Shown here one piece after another: positions 10,101 through 21,210 of a DNA stretch of 64,000 nt. Under the pieces are notes generated by a model, which worked only from the letters and a program-made list of their open reading frames with translations, ran no database searches and had not been told where the DNA came from. The first letter of the stretch is position 1, and the number at the start of each line of letters is the position of its first letter. The position numbers and the translations under genes are program-made. This DNA comes from Nipponacmea schrenckii (Eukaryota > Mollusca > Gastropoda > Lottiidae), in assembly GCA_030562195.1 (NCBI GenBank), contig JAUJPP010000005.1, forward strand, positions 7,312,826 to 7,376,825, in the 5' to 3' direction.

Positions 10101-12469
10101 AGCTAAACGAAAGACATTTCAAATGTCATTTATGTAGCAGCTAAAAGAATGAAGAATTTTGAGTTAAACCATCTTTTAGTGTATTAACAGCTAACCATTC
10201 TATGACATTCTATTGTAGTGTATTAACAGCTAACCATTCTATGACATTCTATTGTAGTGTATTAACAGCTAAAGTTAAAATATTATCTGAAAGAATTTTA
10301 CCAGATTATTTAGAAGGTGCTAGACTCGGGTCTCATAGAAAGTTTATGTGTGATCCTTGTCAACAAGATGAAGTTGTTAAAACTGCGGTAGATCGGAAGG
10401 GAAATGTGATTAAAAGTATAAGTTTACTGAATAACCGCCATGTAAGTTTCTATTATATATTAAATATAGACCTCAAATTTTTATTAGAAAAATGAAGAAG
10501 ATAGAGTAACTCATGCCACCCAGGTCATTCTACCAGACAATCAAACCAACACAGAATTATCCAATTTCAACCAATCCAATCACAAACTATCAAGAATTTT
10601 CTACTTTGCAATATCAGCATCTGTTGAAAGCAGACGTTAACTTGTCTTCTATCAACAAACCAAACTAAGACTTTATTTCATGTCCTATTTTTGTTTCCAT
10701 TCCTCTGATTACTGGTTGAATTCCCAGGTAATCAAATCTGTTGTTTACTATGAAATTATATTCGTATTTTAGTTAAATAAGTTTTCCTGTGCTAATTATA
10801 CATGGTGGCCACCCTGGGTTTATAAAATGTACTGTACAGTAAGTATTTTAGCTGCCTTTCTGTATATATATATATATCCACACAATAGTTCCTACTTTAT
10901 ACAACTGATAAACAAAAATGAAATTAGGAGCTGATAAAATAAAAACTCTATATTTTACTGGGTCGATTAGGCCAAAAAAACATTGTCTAACTTTATCCAA
11001 TAGGTACAAAATTATTCCAATTGGCTTTCAGGATGAGATTTTTTACAATATATTTTAAAGAATTCAATTTTTGTACAAATTTCTAATTTAAATTTTTTCC
11101 CAATGGCCGGTTTTTTTTTAATTTTCATTTTCAGGATTTAATTTTATTTCAACAAATTCTAAAAGAATTGAGAAGTTGGAACGACAGTTTAAATGAAGCT
11201 GAAATTCCTAAAACAGCCACGGAACTGTCGTTTTGGTTGGCCCAGAATTTACCGTTAGATGATACGATAAGGTTACGACTGTTAAGTTACGATTCTCCGG
11301 TACAGAGACTTCGCTATGAATTACATGTTATGAAAATGGTAAGTTTTTAAATTTTATTTTTGAAAAACGCATTTTTGCTATTATACTTATAGTAACCAAT
11401 TCATTAGTAAACCAAAACTTCAGACATGGAAAAAGCAGTCGTTCAGATGGGACAATAAACTGAGGCTGCATGCGCACGTTAAAGATCCCTTAACAATTGA
11501 AAATCTAGAAAGAGTAGGCTATACTTCTGTCTCCACAAAAATTCCCATCATTACACACTGCATGGCCAGTGAATGTCTTCATTAGCCCATTATGTGCTGA
11601 AAGCTATGTTAATCTCCATCCATTTGATGCCAATCAATGTTTGTATATTTTAGTGTTCAGTACTACAATGTAAGTACTGTAATACAGCCATGGCCAATAA
11701 GAATGATGTGTTTAGTATGGCAGTAGAAGGACCGATGGGAGCATACGTTAATCCAGGGGGTCACGTACATGAAACATTAACTATATATCGAGCTAAAAAT
11801 CTCTCATTGATAGGGAGATCTTCAACAGAACATAGTTGGTTTCCTGGGTAAGCATATATTTATCTTCTGGGGGTCAGCTCAACCAAACTATGGTAATTCT
11901 ATCCAAGGGCTCATCTTAACAATATCTAGATATTTACAGAGAGGGGTCTGTAGCGCAGTAAGTTAGAGCGCTAGGGCCTTGGCATGACATCATTGGCTTG
12001 GTTCCAGTCCCAAGCTGTAAATAGGTACGGATTATCTGCGTAAAATCAATACCAAGAGGTTTGACAAGGACCAGCTGGTAGAAAGGATCCTTGTGACCAA
12101 GGTTGTTATCCTTGTAAAATCAATACCAAGAGGTTTGACCAAGGACCAGCTGGTAGAAAGGATCCTTGTAAACCTAAGTTGTTATCCTTGTAAAATCTAT
12201 ACCAAGAGGATTGATCAAGGACCAACTGGTAACCTAACCAGCTGTGAATCTAAGTTGTTATCCATATAAAATATAGTTGTTTCTTTCTATTTTTCAGTTA
12301 CGCCTGGACGATTGCTCAATGTAAAGAATGTGCTAATCATATGGGATGGAAATTCACTGCTAAAAATAAAAAACTTTCCCCCGATAAATTCTGGGGTTTG
12401 TGTCGTTCATCTTTAGTGCCAGGTATGCAGAGCGGAGAATTGGATGAAAAAAGTCAAATTTACCGTTAA
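7107..12469 (+). CDS. CRBN: Cereblon, substrate receptor of the CRL4 ubiquitin ligase (one internal exon missing)
   Basis: Exons placed by hand: 7107-7170, 7624-7802, 9744-9908, 10258-10441, 10773-10838, 11135-11338, 11654-11847 and 12298-12469. Splice phases agree except at one gap. The acidic N-terminus is followed by the LON domain ([26 protein letters not shown]), the DDB1-binding helical part ([10 protein letters not shown]) and the C-terminal CULT domain. That domain shows zinc cysteines CKYC and CKEC and the three tryptophans of the thalidomide pocket (HSWFPG, YAWT, GWKF). Cereblon recruits degrons to DDB1-CUL4. The exon that should follow 7802 (residues like human YLGADMEE... to about LAYS, roughly 200 bp) is not found; the place is filled by a 50-bp array. 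Exon 1's donor (ACA|GTGATG) is weak and the least certain border. The 3' UTR lies downstream. Confidence 0.92.
7821..9170 (+). repeat. 50-bp satellite inside CRBN, about 27 copies, each a full 3' splice site
   Basis: From 7831 to 8831 the unit recurs every 50 bp exactly (21 copies), then with small indels to about 9150; a decayed relative sits at 9281. Each unit contains a pyrimidine-rich 'ttttatttcag' followed by TACCTAGG, which reads Tyr-Leu-Gly in the phase left by the preceding CRBN exon. That is the start of the next cereblon exon in other animals. The array therefore looks like an amplified intron-exon border. Used as an acceptor, a unit reads 18 codons and then meets TAG in the next unit. 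Confidence 0.93.
9171..9743 (+). other. CRBN intronic AT-rich degenerate repeat; no LON exon seen
   Basis: Between the satellite and the exon at 9744, the sequence is dominated by decayed copies of 'ggttataatatattaa' (about 9400-9740). I searched it for the expected LON-domain exon and found only frequent stops. Confidence 0.7.
10180..10257 (+). repeat. 39-bp tandem duplication of a CRBN splice acceptor
   Basis: The unit (tgtattaacagc... to ...attctattgtag) occurs at 10180-10218 and 10219-10257, and its beginning recurs at the real exon start, 10258. Each boundary ends in TAG after a pyrimidine-rich stretch. Since 39 is a multiple of 3 and the units lack in-frame stops, using the upstream acceptors would insert 13 or more residues in frame. 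An older relative may lie near 10095. Confidence 0.75.
11942..12040 (+). mobile_element. tRNA-derived SINE head in a CRBN intron
   Basis: An A-box-like stretch 'tgtagcgcagtaagttagag' and a B box GGTTCCAGTCCC (about 12000-12011) lie at tRNA-like spacing, the layout of an RNA polymerase III promoter in tRNA-derived SINEs. Clover-leaf pairing is poor, so it is not called a tRNA gene. It is followed directly by tandem tail units. Confidence 0.7.
12041..12290 (+). repeat. SINE-tail tandem repeat, about 3 copies of roughly 75 bp
   Basis: Units share 'aatcaataccaagaggttt', 'gaccagctggtagaaagg' and 'gttgttatccttgtaaaa'. The same unit forms the larger array at 62.4-62.9 kb. Here it sits behind the SINE head, which suggests the head-plus-tail form is the parent. 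Confidence 0.8.
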
Positions 12470-12956
12470 AGGGACGTGTTCACCCGTTAGTTGACCAATC
12501 ATACTTCAGTCACAGACACGGGAAATTGTGTTAATCAGTAATAGTGTTCACAGTTCACCATCAAATCTATGTGTGTCTAGAATTATCTGTGTTGTAAAGT
12601 TAAAAGGACGATTGGCCATTTCCTGAGACTGTGTGATATATAGAAAAGACATATATAGAAATAGAAAGTAAAATTCCTAGATTGATGTGTATTTGAAGGA
12701 ATTATGTCATTTTGTGTATTTCTAAAGACTATTTACATATTATACAACCCCAAGTGAACCCTTGAAAATGGTGAACTATGACCTTTAACCTTGTGTGTTA
12801 TTACTTTGCTTAAATAACTGGACTATAAGTTGCCTAGTAACAGTTATTAAAGTTATATGCCTAATATTTGTATCAGTGATAGAGAGATATAATATGTATA
12901 TGTGTGAACCAATATGATGGACAGGATATTCTAAACTGTGTCTGTTTTAACTAACA

Positions 12957-13162
12957 TTATACTTATACCTTGACTGCAATAGTCACCTTTCTTGTACTAC
13001 AGTAGATCATCCATTTGATTGGATTGTATACTCGAAATATATAACAAGCTAACCTGTTTAGTTTTTATGTCAAGGCCTTTGATTGGCTGTAAACACTAGC
13101 ATACAATCTAATCAAATTGCTGCGTTCTATGGAAGGTGACTATTGCAGTCAAGGTATATATA
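12957..13162. mobile_element. TA-flanked MITE-like element with long inverted ends
   Basis: The left end 'ccttgactgcaatagtcacc' is matched by an inverted right end near 13133-13155. Inner stretches 'atttgattgga' and 'tctaatcaaat' also pair. TA dinucleotides flank both ends, fitting Tc1/mariner-type insertion. No transposase. The same end sequence is the core of the array at 30.8-31.5 kb, and single ends occur near 39090 and 59870. Confidence 0.7.
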
Positions 13163-13795
13163 TTATATATATATATCATAAGCAACTTAAAGCCAATACC
13201 TAGTTTTTTTAATTTGAATGTTAAAGAAGGTTTAATAATTTTATATGTGTGAGATAATTTTGAGTCAATATTTTAGATCTTTCAACTTGTTAAAATATTT
13301 GACTGCTATTTCAGTGAACCAAGTTTCAGTTCACCATGTGCCATGTAAACTTTTACTTAATATTGATCATAACTTGTAGTGGCCTCAAACCTTGTAGATT
13401 TGAAGTCAAAGCAATGGAATTTGGTGTCTATCAAGCTATGAGATACACTATAATATTATTATTTTATAACTGTGAGTGTATTTTGTTATTTTAATGTAAA
13501 ATATTGTTTATTTATAGAATTAAATTAAAAATTTAACCCAGACAAGGTGTTTATTTTACAAGAAGTACTGTTTATCAGTTGGGAACAACCTCCTTGGTAC
13601 ATTAGCAGTCGAGATGTACCTACTATCTGACTTTGGTACATTAGCAGTCGAGATGTACCTACTATCTGACTGTGGTACATTACCCATAAAGTTGTACATT
13701 GTCTTATAAGCCTTTCAATAAACACCTTCTATTGGAAATATCATCTTGGTATCCTATTATTATTATTATTATTATTATTATCTCAGGTTACCAAT

Positions 13796-13876
13796 AATAC
13801 AGCACAGTCTGTGATATCAGACTTCTTGGAACTCCAAACAATGTCATTGTAAGTCTGATATCACAGACTGTTCTGT
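13796..13876. repeat. Perfect 21-bp-stem hairpin
   Basis: 'cagtctgtgatatcagactt' and its exact reverse complement are separated by a loop of about 27 nt. Flanks extend the pairing imperfectly (aataata... versus ...tattatt). It may be a very short transposon remnant or a structured RNA in a 3' UTR; nothing decides between these. Confidence 0.75.
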
Positions 13877-14116
13877 TTATTATTTTTACCAAAGATAAAT
13901 CTACATAAGAAAGGGATAGATAGGCATATTGAAACCATTATGGTTGGACTATTCTATTTTTACTGGGATAGATTACACATCCATGGAAATGATTTATTTC
14001 TGTCAAAATATAACAATGTATGAAAAATATAACAATGAAATAAACGAAAACATTACATGAAGAAGAAATAGAATCATCGTCCAAGTTTTCAAATGTAAAT
14101 TTCACAAGAAACTTGA

Positions 14117-17100
14117 TTACATTACAGTTTTATTGATGGATGATAAATGGGCGAGAGTTGAAGCTACAAGTTGTTCATCATGTTGATTACTACTAGTCAC
14201 AGTGGACAGGTCATCTTGATAGGTGATGTAGTCTCCATCAATACCAGCTAACGCCTCAACAGCAGGGTCGGTTTCCTCAGTATTCTTTATATAGACTAAC
14301 TTAGAACTTCCATTACCTGTAAAATAACATTATAGTAAAAAATTTAAAGCAAATTGATAGGAATTACATCTGTGTATTCTGAAAGCCTAATTAGTAAAGT
14401 TCTGAAAGCCTAATTAGTAAAGTTCTGAAAGCCTAATTAGTAAAGTTCTGAAAAGATTATTAGTAAAGTTCTGAAAACACAATAGGCTAACTTTTAAATA
14501 TAAACGAAATGAATGGAGTTTTACGTCCTACCCTTCTGTAACTTATGGGCTAATAAAGACAGCAAAGTTTTAAAGGCTTAATTAGATCAAAAGATAAGCA
14601 GGAACTTCAGCAAGTTTTCTTGGTACATAAACATAAAAAAAGCAAACCAAGGAAATTATAGAATAAATTACCTAAATCTATTTGATATTGTTGACCTCCA
14701 GGTTGGTTGCTATGTGAAAAAGCATGAATTTCTGCATCCTCTAAATGAATAAACATAGCATTACATTCACTACACATATACTGAACAGGTTCTGTCTCAG
14801 CCGGCGTTTCTAGTGCTTCTTCTTCACCCACAGCAACATAATTCACCTCTTCATTAGACAGATTTTTACTCGAGGGGCACGTGTGTCTTTTTAAAGAATT
14901 GCTGGTAGTGTAGACTTTACCACAAGACTGACATGTGTGATCCCCTACGCCAGTGTGACGTACCATATGCTCTTTTAGTTTATACGCCAATTTAAATCCT
15001 TTTCCGCATTGATCACAACTAAATTCACACTCCTTTTTATGGATCAATTCGTGACGTTTTAATCCCATCCGATGTCCGAAACTAGCTTCACATGTTTGAC
15101 ATTTAAAAGGTTTTTGTCCAGAATGAATATTCATGTGATCACTCCAGGCAGCTCGATTGTAGAAACTTTTTAAACAAACGTTACATTTATACGGTAAATT
15201 TCTCTGGTTGACGTCTTTATGTGTTTCCATGTGCCACTTTAGTTTAGTCCTTTCAAAAAACTTCCACTGACAAATGGGACACTCATGGTTTTTGACGCCA
15301 CTATGTCTCTTTAAATGAGTCTTAAGGTAGCGTTGCTTGCAGAAACTCTTATTGCAAATTGAACACTTAAAAAGGTCATTTCCTAGAGTTATTTCGTGGT
15401 TATCTCTGATATGAATCAGGAGTTCTGTTTGAGAGTTGAAGATTTCGTGACAGACATAACATGTATTGGTGGTACCAGGATGGCTGATGGTCATGTGACA
15501 AGCTAACGACACCTGACTGAAGCAGTCTCTAGAACACACTTTACAAACATAACGTTGAGAGTCTTCATTGTCCTCTTCAGCATCCATAGAGTCTTCATCT
15601 TCTTCAACTTCTTCTTGCTTCACCTCAGAATACAGCTGTTGTTCTATCTTGGCAGCTTTTTGTCTATCCTGAAGAATCTTCTGTTTAACCATCTTGATAA
15701 CATCTGATAAACATCTGTCATCCAAACCTTCCTCAGCTGGTAGGTTATCATCGTTAATCAGCTGTTGAAGGACCAAGGTTAATTTAGCTAACGAGGACAT
15801 ATTCTCTAATGAATTATCTTTCTTACGATTTCCATAGCCTACAACAGATTATCCTGTATTATAGATATAGCAGTCAGACAATAGTATAAATAGGGAGTAT
15901 AGGATATAACTTTAGTCTTAAATGACAAAGTTTTAAAACCACAGGCACCAGATATATAAGTTTAATGTTTTTTAACAGACAGATAAACAAAAGGTGTTAA
16001 TAAGTAACATTCTGAAGAATTCCTACGGCCTCCAAAGGCAGTATGACTAATGTGGTTTGGACTAGGCCTACCATGACATATATATAAAAATTCACTAAGA
16101 AGTATGAGAACTAATCAGATAGAATTAAAAATATAATTACTAATTTAACAACCTCAAAGTTATTTGATATTTTAAAAGGAGAAGATAAAACAGTGATTCT
16201 AAGAAGGAATAAAATAAAACATACCCAATATTTTATCCGCATAACTGTGATCTTTACTGGTTTCATTACACAAACTACCAAATAACTTACTCATCTATAA
16301 ATACACAGAGAAGGTCATTGAAGGAGTGATAATCTAGGGTGGGGCAACGGGTGTGGCAGGGTATGCTTACTCTTCTAGACAAGGGATTGTTAGATGAACA
16401 AACATGATAATACATCACAAACATGTTAATACATCTGACATTGTCAACCGGAAGTTCCCTTATACACAAGGGGAATAACTCTTAATAATGATAAAGAGGA
16501 ACCAGACCACTAGTAATATTGTCTATGTTATTTAGTGTATTGAATGACCAACAAATATCTGATAGCACTGAATACTTACATATAATTGATACAGACCTAC
16601 TATATAGTTTACAGGTACACACAAATATATCATTTTATAAATTCTTATAAACTTTACCTTCTCTAGTAATTTCCAGGAACTCAATAGAGCCATCAAGCTC
16701 CCACTTAAAGCCACCTTATTACCGCTCTGTGAAGCTAAAATACCAGTTATAGAAGGCAGTTTAGATAAGATAAAATATCTCATACCAGGAATTGATAATA
16801 TTGTATCTTTAATTATACCAGATACATTGTCAAATACCTGAAAAACACAGAAAATCAATTATCAATACATTGTCTTTTGCTGTATATAATTATGGGATAG
16901 ATACACACTTCTTTAATAAATTGGTACACTAAATACATGGGTACCTAACATTTCTACACAAGTTACACATGCCTCTAAAATATGGGTACATACTGTATCA
17001 ACACAAGTTACACACTTCTTTAATACATGGGTACATACTGTATCAACACAAGTTACACACTTCTTTAATACATGGGTACATACTGTATCAACACAAGTTA

Positions 17101-19685
17101 CACACTTCTTAATACATGGGTACATACTGTATCAACACAAGTTACACACTTCTTTAATACATGGGTACATACTGTATCAACACAAGTTACACACTTCTTT
17201 AATACATGGGTACATACTGTATCAACACAAGTTACACACTTCTTTAATACATGGGTACATACTGTATCAACACAAGTTACACACTTCTTTAATACATGGG
17301 TACATACTGTATCAACACAAGTTACACACTTCTTTAATACATGGGTACATACTGTATCAACACAAGTTACACACTTCTTTAATACATGGGTACATACTGT
17401 ATCAACACAAGTTACACACTTCTTTAATACATGGGTACATAACATTTCAACACAAGTTACACACTTCTTTTATACATTGGTACATACTGTATCAACACAA
17501 GTTACACACTTCTTTAATACATGGGTACATACTGTATCAACACAAGTTACACACTTCTATAATACATTGGTACATACTGTATCAACACAAGTTACACACT
17601 TCTATTTAAAACATTGGTACAACTGTATCAACACAAGTTACACACTTCTATAATACATGGGTACATACTGTATCAACACAAGTTACACACTTCTTTAATA
17701 CATGGGTACATACTGTATCAACACAAGTTACACACTTCTTAATACATGGGTACATACTGTATCAACACAAGTTACACACTTCTTTTATACATTGGTACAT
17801 ACTGTATCAACACAAGTTACACACTTCTTTAATACATGGGTACATACTGTATCAACACAAGTTACACACTTCTTTAATACATGGGTACATACTGTATCAA
17901 CACAAGTTACACACTTCTTTAATACATGGGTTACATACTGTATCAACACAAGTTACACACTTCTTAAATACATGGGTACATACTGTATCAACACAAGTTA
18001 CACACTTCTATAATACATTGGTACATACTGTATCAACACAAGTTACACACTTCTTTAATACATGGGTACATACTGTATCAACACAAGTTACACACTTCTT
18101 TAATACATGGGTACATACTGTATCAACACAAGTTACACACTTCTTTAATACATGGGTACATGACTTTTAAAACATTTTAATGTTATAATAATAATAATAA
18201 TAATAATTTATATTTACTTACTTCATCATAAACATTAGCATCAGATGTTTTGATGTCACTGGGCTGTTTCACTGATTTGGGTGTTTTTATACCTTGTGGT
18301 TCAACACGTATAATTTCTCTGCTTGTATCAGGATGGTGGAAGGAACTAGATTGCTGAGTTGATTGAGAAACTATCGGAGTACTGGACGTCAATAAAACAG
18401 GCTGATTGGAAATTTCCTCGGCAACAGTTCCAGAACATTTCTCATTGGAACTAATGATAGTTTCCTCGTTGAATTGACTAGAGTCGGAATAATTTTGATT
18501 GGTTGTCGGATGTATAAATAACTGATCTGATTGGATAAAGTTTTTCGGGAGACCACCTTCGACACTGGCAGCAACGGTCTGTATGAAGATTTGACTATCG
18601 TGTATATCTGACTGGTCAACGGTGTTCTGTGAAGCGTCAGCAACAAGCATCTTAGCCAGCATTATAGAACTTTTGGATTCTTGAGTACCTAATTCTGACT
18701 CAAAAAGAGATTGATTCTGGACGCAGTCTTCCAGCACTCGTTCAACCACCACGTTAACATTTTCGGTTACTTGCTGGTTGGACAGATCCTCAGTATCAGT
18801 AACAGCTTCCACAGTTGTTGGTACTTGTTTGGGAATTTCATTTACTGAAGTATGTTGAGCTAAGTTGGTTTCAGTTTTGTCTGTACGTGATTTTTTAGCA
18901 GGACCATGTTCTACTGGGTTTTGTTTTGAAGTTCTGACATTTGGTTTCTGTGTCTTTGGTATTTTTTGATTAGGTGTCTGGTTGTTATCAATTTGTTTTC
19001 GTTTACTTCCAATAGCCGAGTTAGCAGACGCAATCTTTTTGCTTATGGGACCAACAACGCCTCGTTTTGAATGCTGATTCCTCGTTTGGACGACATTGGT
19101 TGAGATTTTAGCTGCTGTGCCTGTTTGAGGCTTACTGTTAGTTTTTATAGCGGATGATGCTGGTTTGGTTTTAGCTGTTGTCTTGTTTACAGCAACAGAT
19201 TTGTTTTTAGTACTAATCACCTTTTTGACCCGCGGTGACCCTGTAAGTCTGGTGGATGGAGTTCCTGAAACTGGTGCCTTCACGTCAGTCTTCCCTCTGA
19301 AAAGAAAGTCAATAAGTAAGTCCCTGAAAATTATATTTGATAGAAAAGAAGAAAAAACAGTTATTGATAAGGATGAAATTGGGTTCAATGCAGCATTGAA
19401 GATGCTTAATGTAATAGCTTTAATGCATATTTATGCTCTACATTGAAAATAATCTTGATAGATGAATCCATTGTTAATTTTACTGTGTGATCTTAAGTCT
19501 TTATTAACTGACGGCCCAGTGTAGGCTAATAATTGTATTAAAAGAAATTACCCTTTTCTTGGTTGGTCACTGATTGTTGCCACCCTTCTATTTCTTGTAT
19601 TATATAGAACTTCTGGTTTGGTGGAGGGTGTGGCTGATCTGTTTGTTGTCTTGGAAACATTTGATAGTTTGTTAATAGGAGGCAT
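14117..19685 (-). CDS. Nine-finger C2H2 zinc-finger protein, nuclear, DNA-binding (inferred)
   Basis: Six exons: 19552-19685, 18222-19296, 16658-16837, 16225-16294, 14672-15838 and 14117-14318, all with GT..AG borders. Residues 1-403 are disordered and rich in Lys, Ser, Thr and Pro. Residues 404-463 (exon 3) form a hydrophobic module (SIPGMRYFILSKLPSITG). An acidic stretch (about 560-580) precedes nine C2H2 fingers at about 583-862; the eighth ends in Cys instead of His, and the last is set apart. Linkers are mostly not TGEKP. This architecture points to a nuclear DNA-binding factor; the target is unknown and I recognise no named orthologue. The last exon, entered in phase, stops at 14248 after 22 residues. 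Two bases fewer (an extra CT on the minus strand at about 14280) would keep an acidic tail open to 14117, so a frameshift is suspected. Internal borders are good; a non-coding 5' exon is possible. Confidence 0.85.
14378..14470. repeat. 24-bp minisatellite in the last zinc-finger intron, about 4 copies
   Basis: 'gaaagcctaattagtaaag' recurs about every 24 bp within the intron between 14319 and 14671. The same intron holds a dispersed 'ggagttttacgtccta' element copy at 14513-14565. Confidence 0.75.
16905..18165. repeat. 45-bp minisatellite in intron 2 of the zinc-finger gene, about 28 copies
   Basis: The unit holds 'acacttctttaatacatggg' and 'tactgtatcaacacaag', repeating every 45 bp with few changes. 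As 45 is 3 x 15, both strands stay open for hundreds of codons, with 15-residue repeats such as NTWVHTVSTQVTHFF. It lies between exons at 16837 and 18222 that join in phase, so I treat it as intronic. An ATA run follows at 18185-18208. Confidence 0.92.
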
Positions 19686-19968
19686 TATTCAAGTTTTATA
19701 TCAAATTGCCTGAAAGTAACATTATAAATTAGGGCTATTAATGAGAAGTATTTGTTTTTAAATTAAAATTAGCTCTACATATCTTACAACAAAATCAGCA
19801 ATCTTGCAATTAGGAAATTACGATAATTTTTTAGATTATATTTAAAATAGTCTATAGTCAAACGATCAGGGAGTCAATTAGAAGGCTGATTTCCACGATA
19901 TTTGGGCGGTGTGTTGGAGACACCACACACTACAGTCGGCACACCTTGTTCGTTGGTGACATTGAACA
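19686..19968. promoter_or_regulatory. Presumed promoter of the zinc-finger gene, possibly bidirectional
   Basis: Upstream of the minus-strand ATG at 19685 and left of a possible plus-strand first exon at 19969. A palindromic TCACGTGA lies just beyond, at 20153-20160, the same E-box found between DNAJB9 and CRBN. No TATA box recognised. Confidence 0.35.
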
Positions 19969-21210
19969 ATGGCGAATCCTTTTTATCAAAAAAATATCAA
20001 GCCCACACAAACAAAAAGGTGAGAAGTGCATCATATGGAGGGACTGTTAGACAACTAAATAATTATTAAAACCTACATTTTGATTGGAAAACGGGAAAAT
20101 GTAAAAATAATCGTCAAGTTGACTCGCGTCTGACAAACAAACCTTTTTCAAAATCACGTGATTTTAACCAGGGGAGATAATTAGAATGATATAAGATGAT
20201 TCAGACCACAAATACTTCTTCTGTATGTTCCTGCCTCATTTAAAGTCACCGTATTAAAAGTTTTGTCAACTTTCAACCCGATGTTTTGTCCTCACGAATT
20301 AAAACTGGATTTAAAGTGATCCTAAAGAGTTTTTTTTGTGGATTTCGTATTTTGAGATTAGTGACGTCATCAACCACTTCATTAGCTTCTGATGGAACCA
20401 CAGACATCTGATTGACAATTCGAGATCACCATTCTGCAGAACAGGATAAAGGCTCTTAGCCAGCCTGTATACCTAAAAGGGGGAGGGGGACATCAATTAC
20501 TCTGCTGGGGGCAAGACAAATGTCGTTGTCTGAACACTATCCGAAAAATTTCAAGGAGGGGGAGGGGGCGTAGCCTTTGGCTACGGGCCATTTAGGTTAC
20601 TACAAAAAACATGAAGTAGGCTAAACATCCAGACTGGTATTATATTTTAATCTGGTTACCGTTATTTATTCATTGACTGGTAGACCAAGGCTATAGAGTG
20701 CGTGGCTACTTCTTGATAGACTTGGTCCATGTTTTAATAATTCCGACAACAATATGATGACCACCGATTTTAAAATAAATATCACGTTTAATTTAAAGCT
20801 TTTGTCAAGATCGTGTTCGAGAATCAGTTTTTATTAAAGGGCAAAGTTTATTGGAACTGATGCTGTTTGGTATTTTAATCCAACAAAATTATAAAATTAT
20901 GACAGTGTTATAAGGTTATAATGTCCGAATGCCCGTAGCTCTATAATAATTAAAATTGTGTATATAAACAGAACTAATATAATTCTGTTTTTAAATGATA
21001 CGTATTTATCTTATACTTCTTTATTGTAATTGTACGTAGCCAATAATATATCTATTGTTGTTTAACAGAGTACGTTCAGTATTCGGTATACGTGAATGTG
21101 TTAAAGCCTACTTATATATTGAAAGTAAAGATAACGCCAATTTGTATTCCAGAAGACCATATCCTTCTGCCTCTTATATTTTCATTCAATTGTCAACTTT
21201 TTCTTCATAA
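19969..21210 (+). CDS. Possible small two-exon gene, divergent from the zinc-finger gene
   Basis: Exon 19969-20018 begins ATGGCGAATCC and ends at a good donor (AAAAG|GTGAGAAG). An acceptor at 21068 ('ttgttgtttaacag') opens an exon that continues in the same phase to TAA at 21208-21210. The product would be about 63 residues, basic, starting MANPFYQKNIKPTQTKR. I recognise no family. Support is only splice borders, matching phase and divergent position beside a gene start. Either exon could be chance, or the first exon may join further ones I did not find. Confidence 0.25.
20019..21068. other. Intergenic or intronic sequence, nothing clear
   Basis: Contains a TCACGTGA E-box at 20153-20160 and G-rich tracts near 20470 and 20556. 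No ORF with coding character. Confidence 0.4.

Larger units (their letters stand above)
12470..14116. other. CRBN 3' UTR and intergenic space between CRBN and the zinc-finger gene
   Basis: Convergent interval, with CRBN ending at 12469 and the minus-strand zinc-finger gene at 14117. It contains the inverted-repeat element (12957-13160), a 39-bp unit present about 2.5 times (13590-13690), an ATT run (13755-13782) and a hairpin (13796-13876). No ORF that I can support. Confidence 0.55.

Noticed and set aside
11942..12012. A tRNA gene
   Set aside because: A- and B-box-like motifs are present, but the acceptor and anticodon stems do not pair and it runs into repeat tail units, so a SINE is the better call.
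17072..18013. Long open frames on both strands with 15-residue repeats
   Set aside because: They follow from a 45-bp tandem repeat inside an intron whose flanking exons join in phase; no start context or splice support.
19165..19446. 93-codon plus-strand ORF
   Set aside because: Antisense to exon 2 of the zinc-finger gene.
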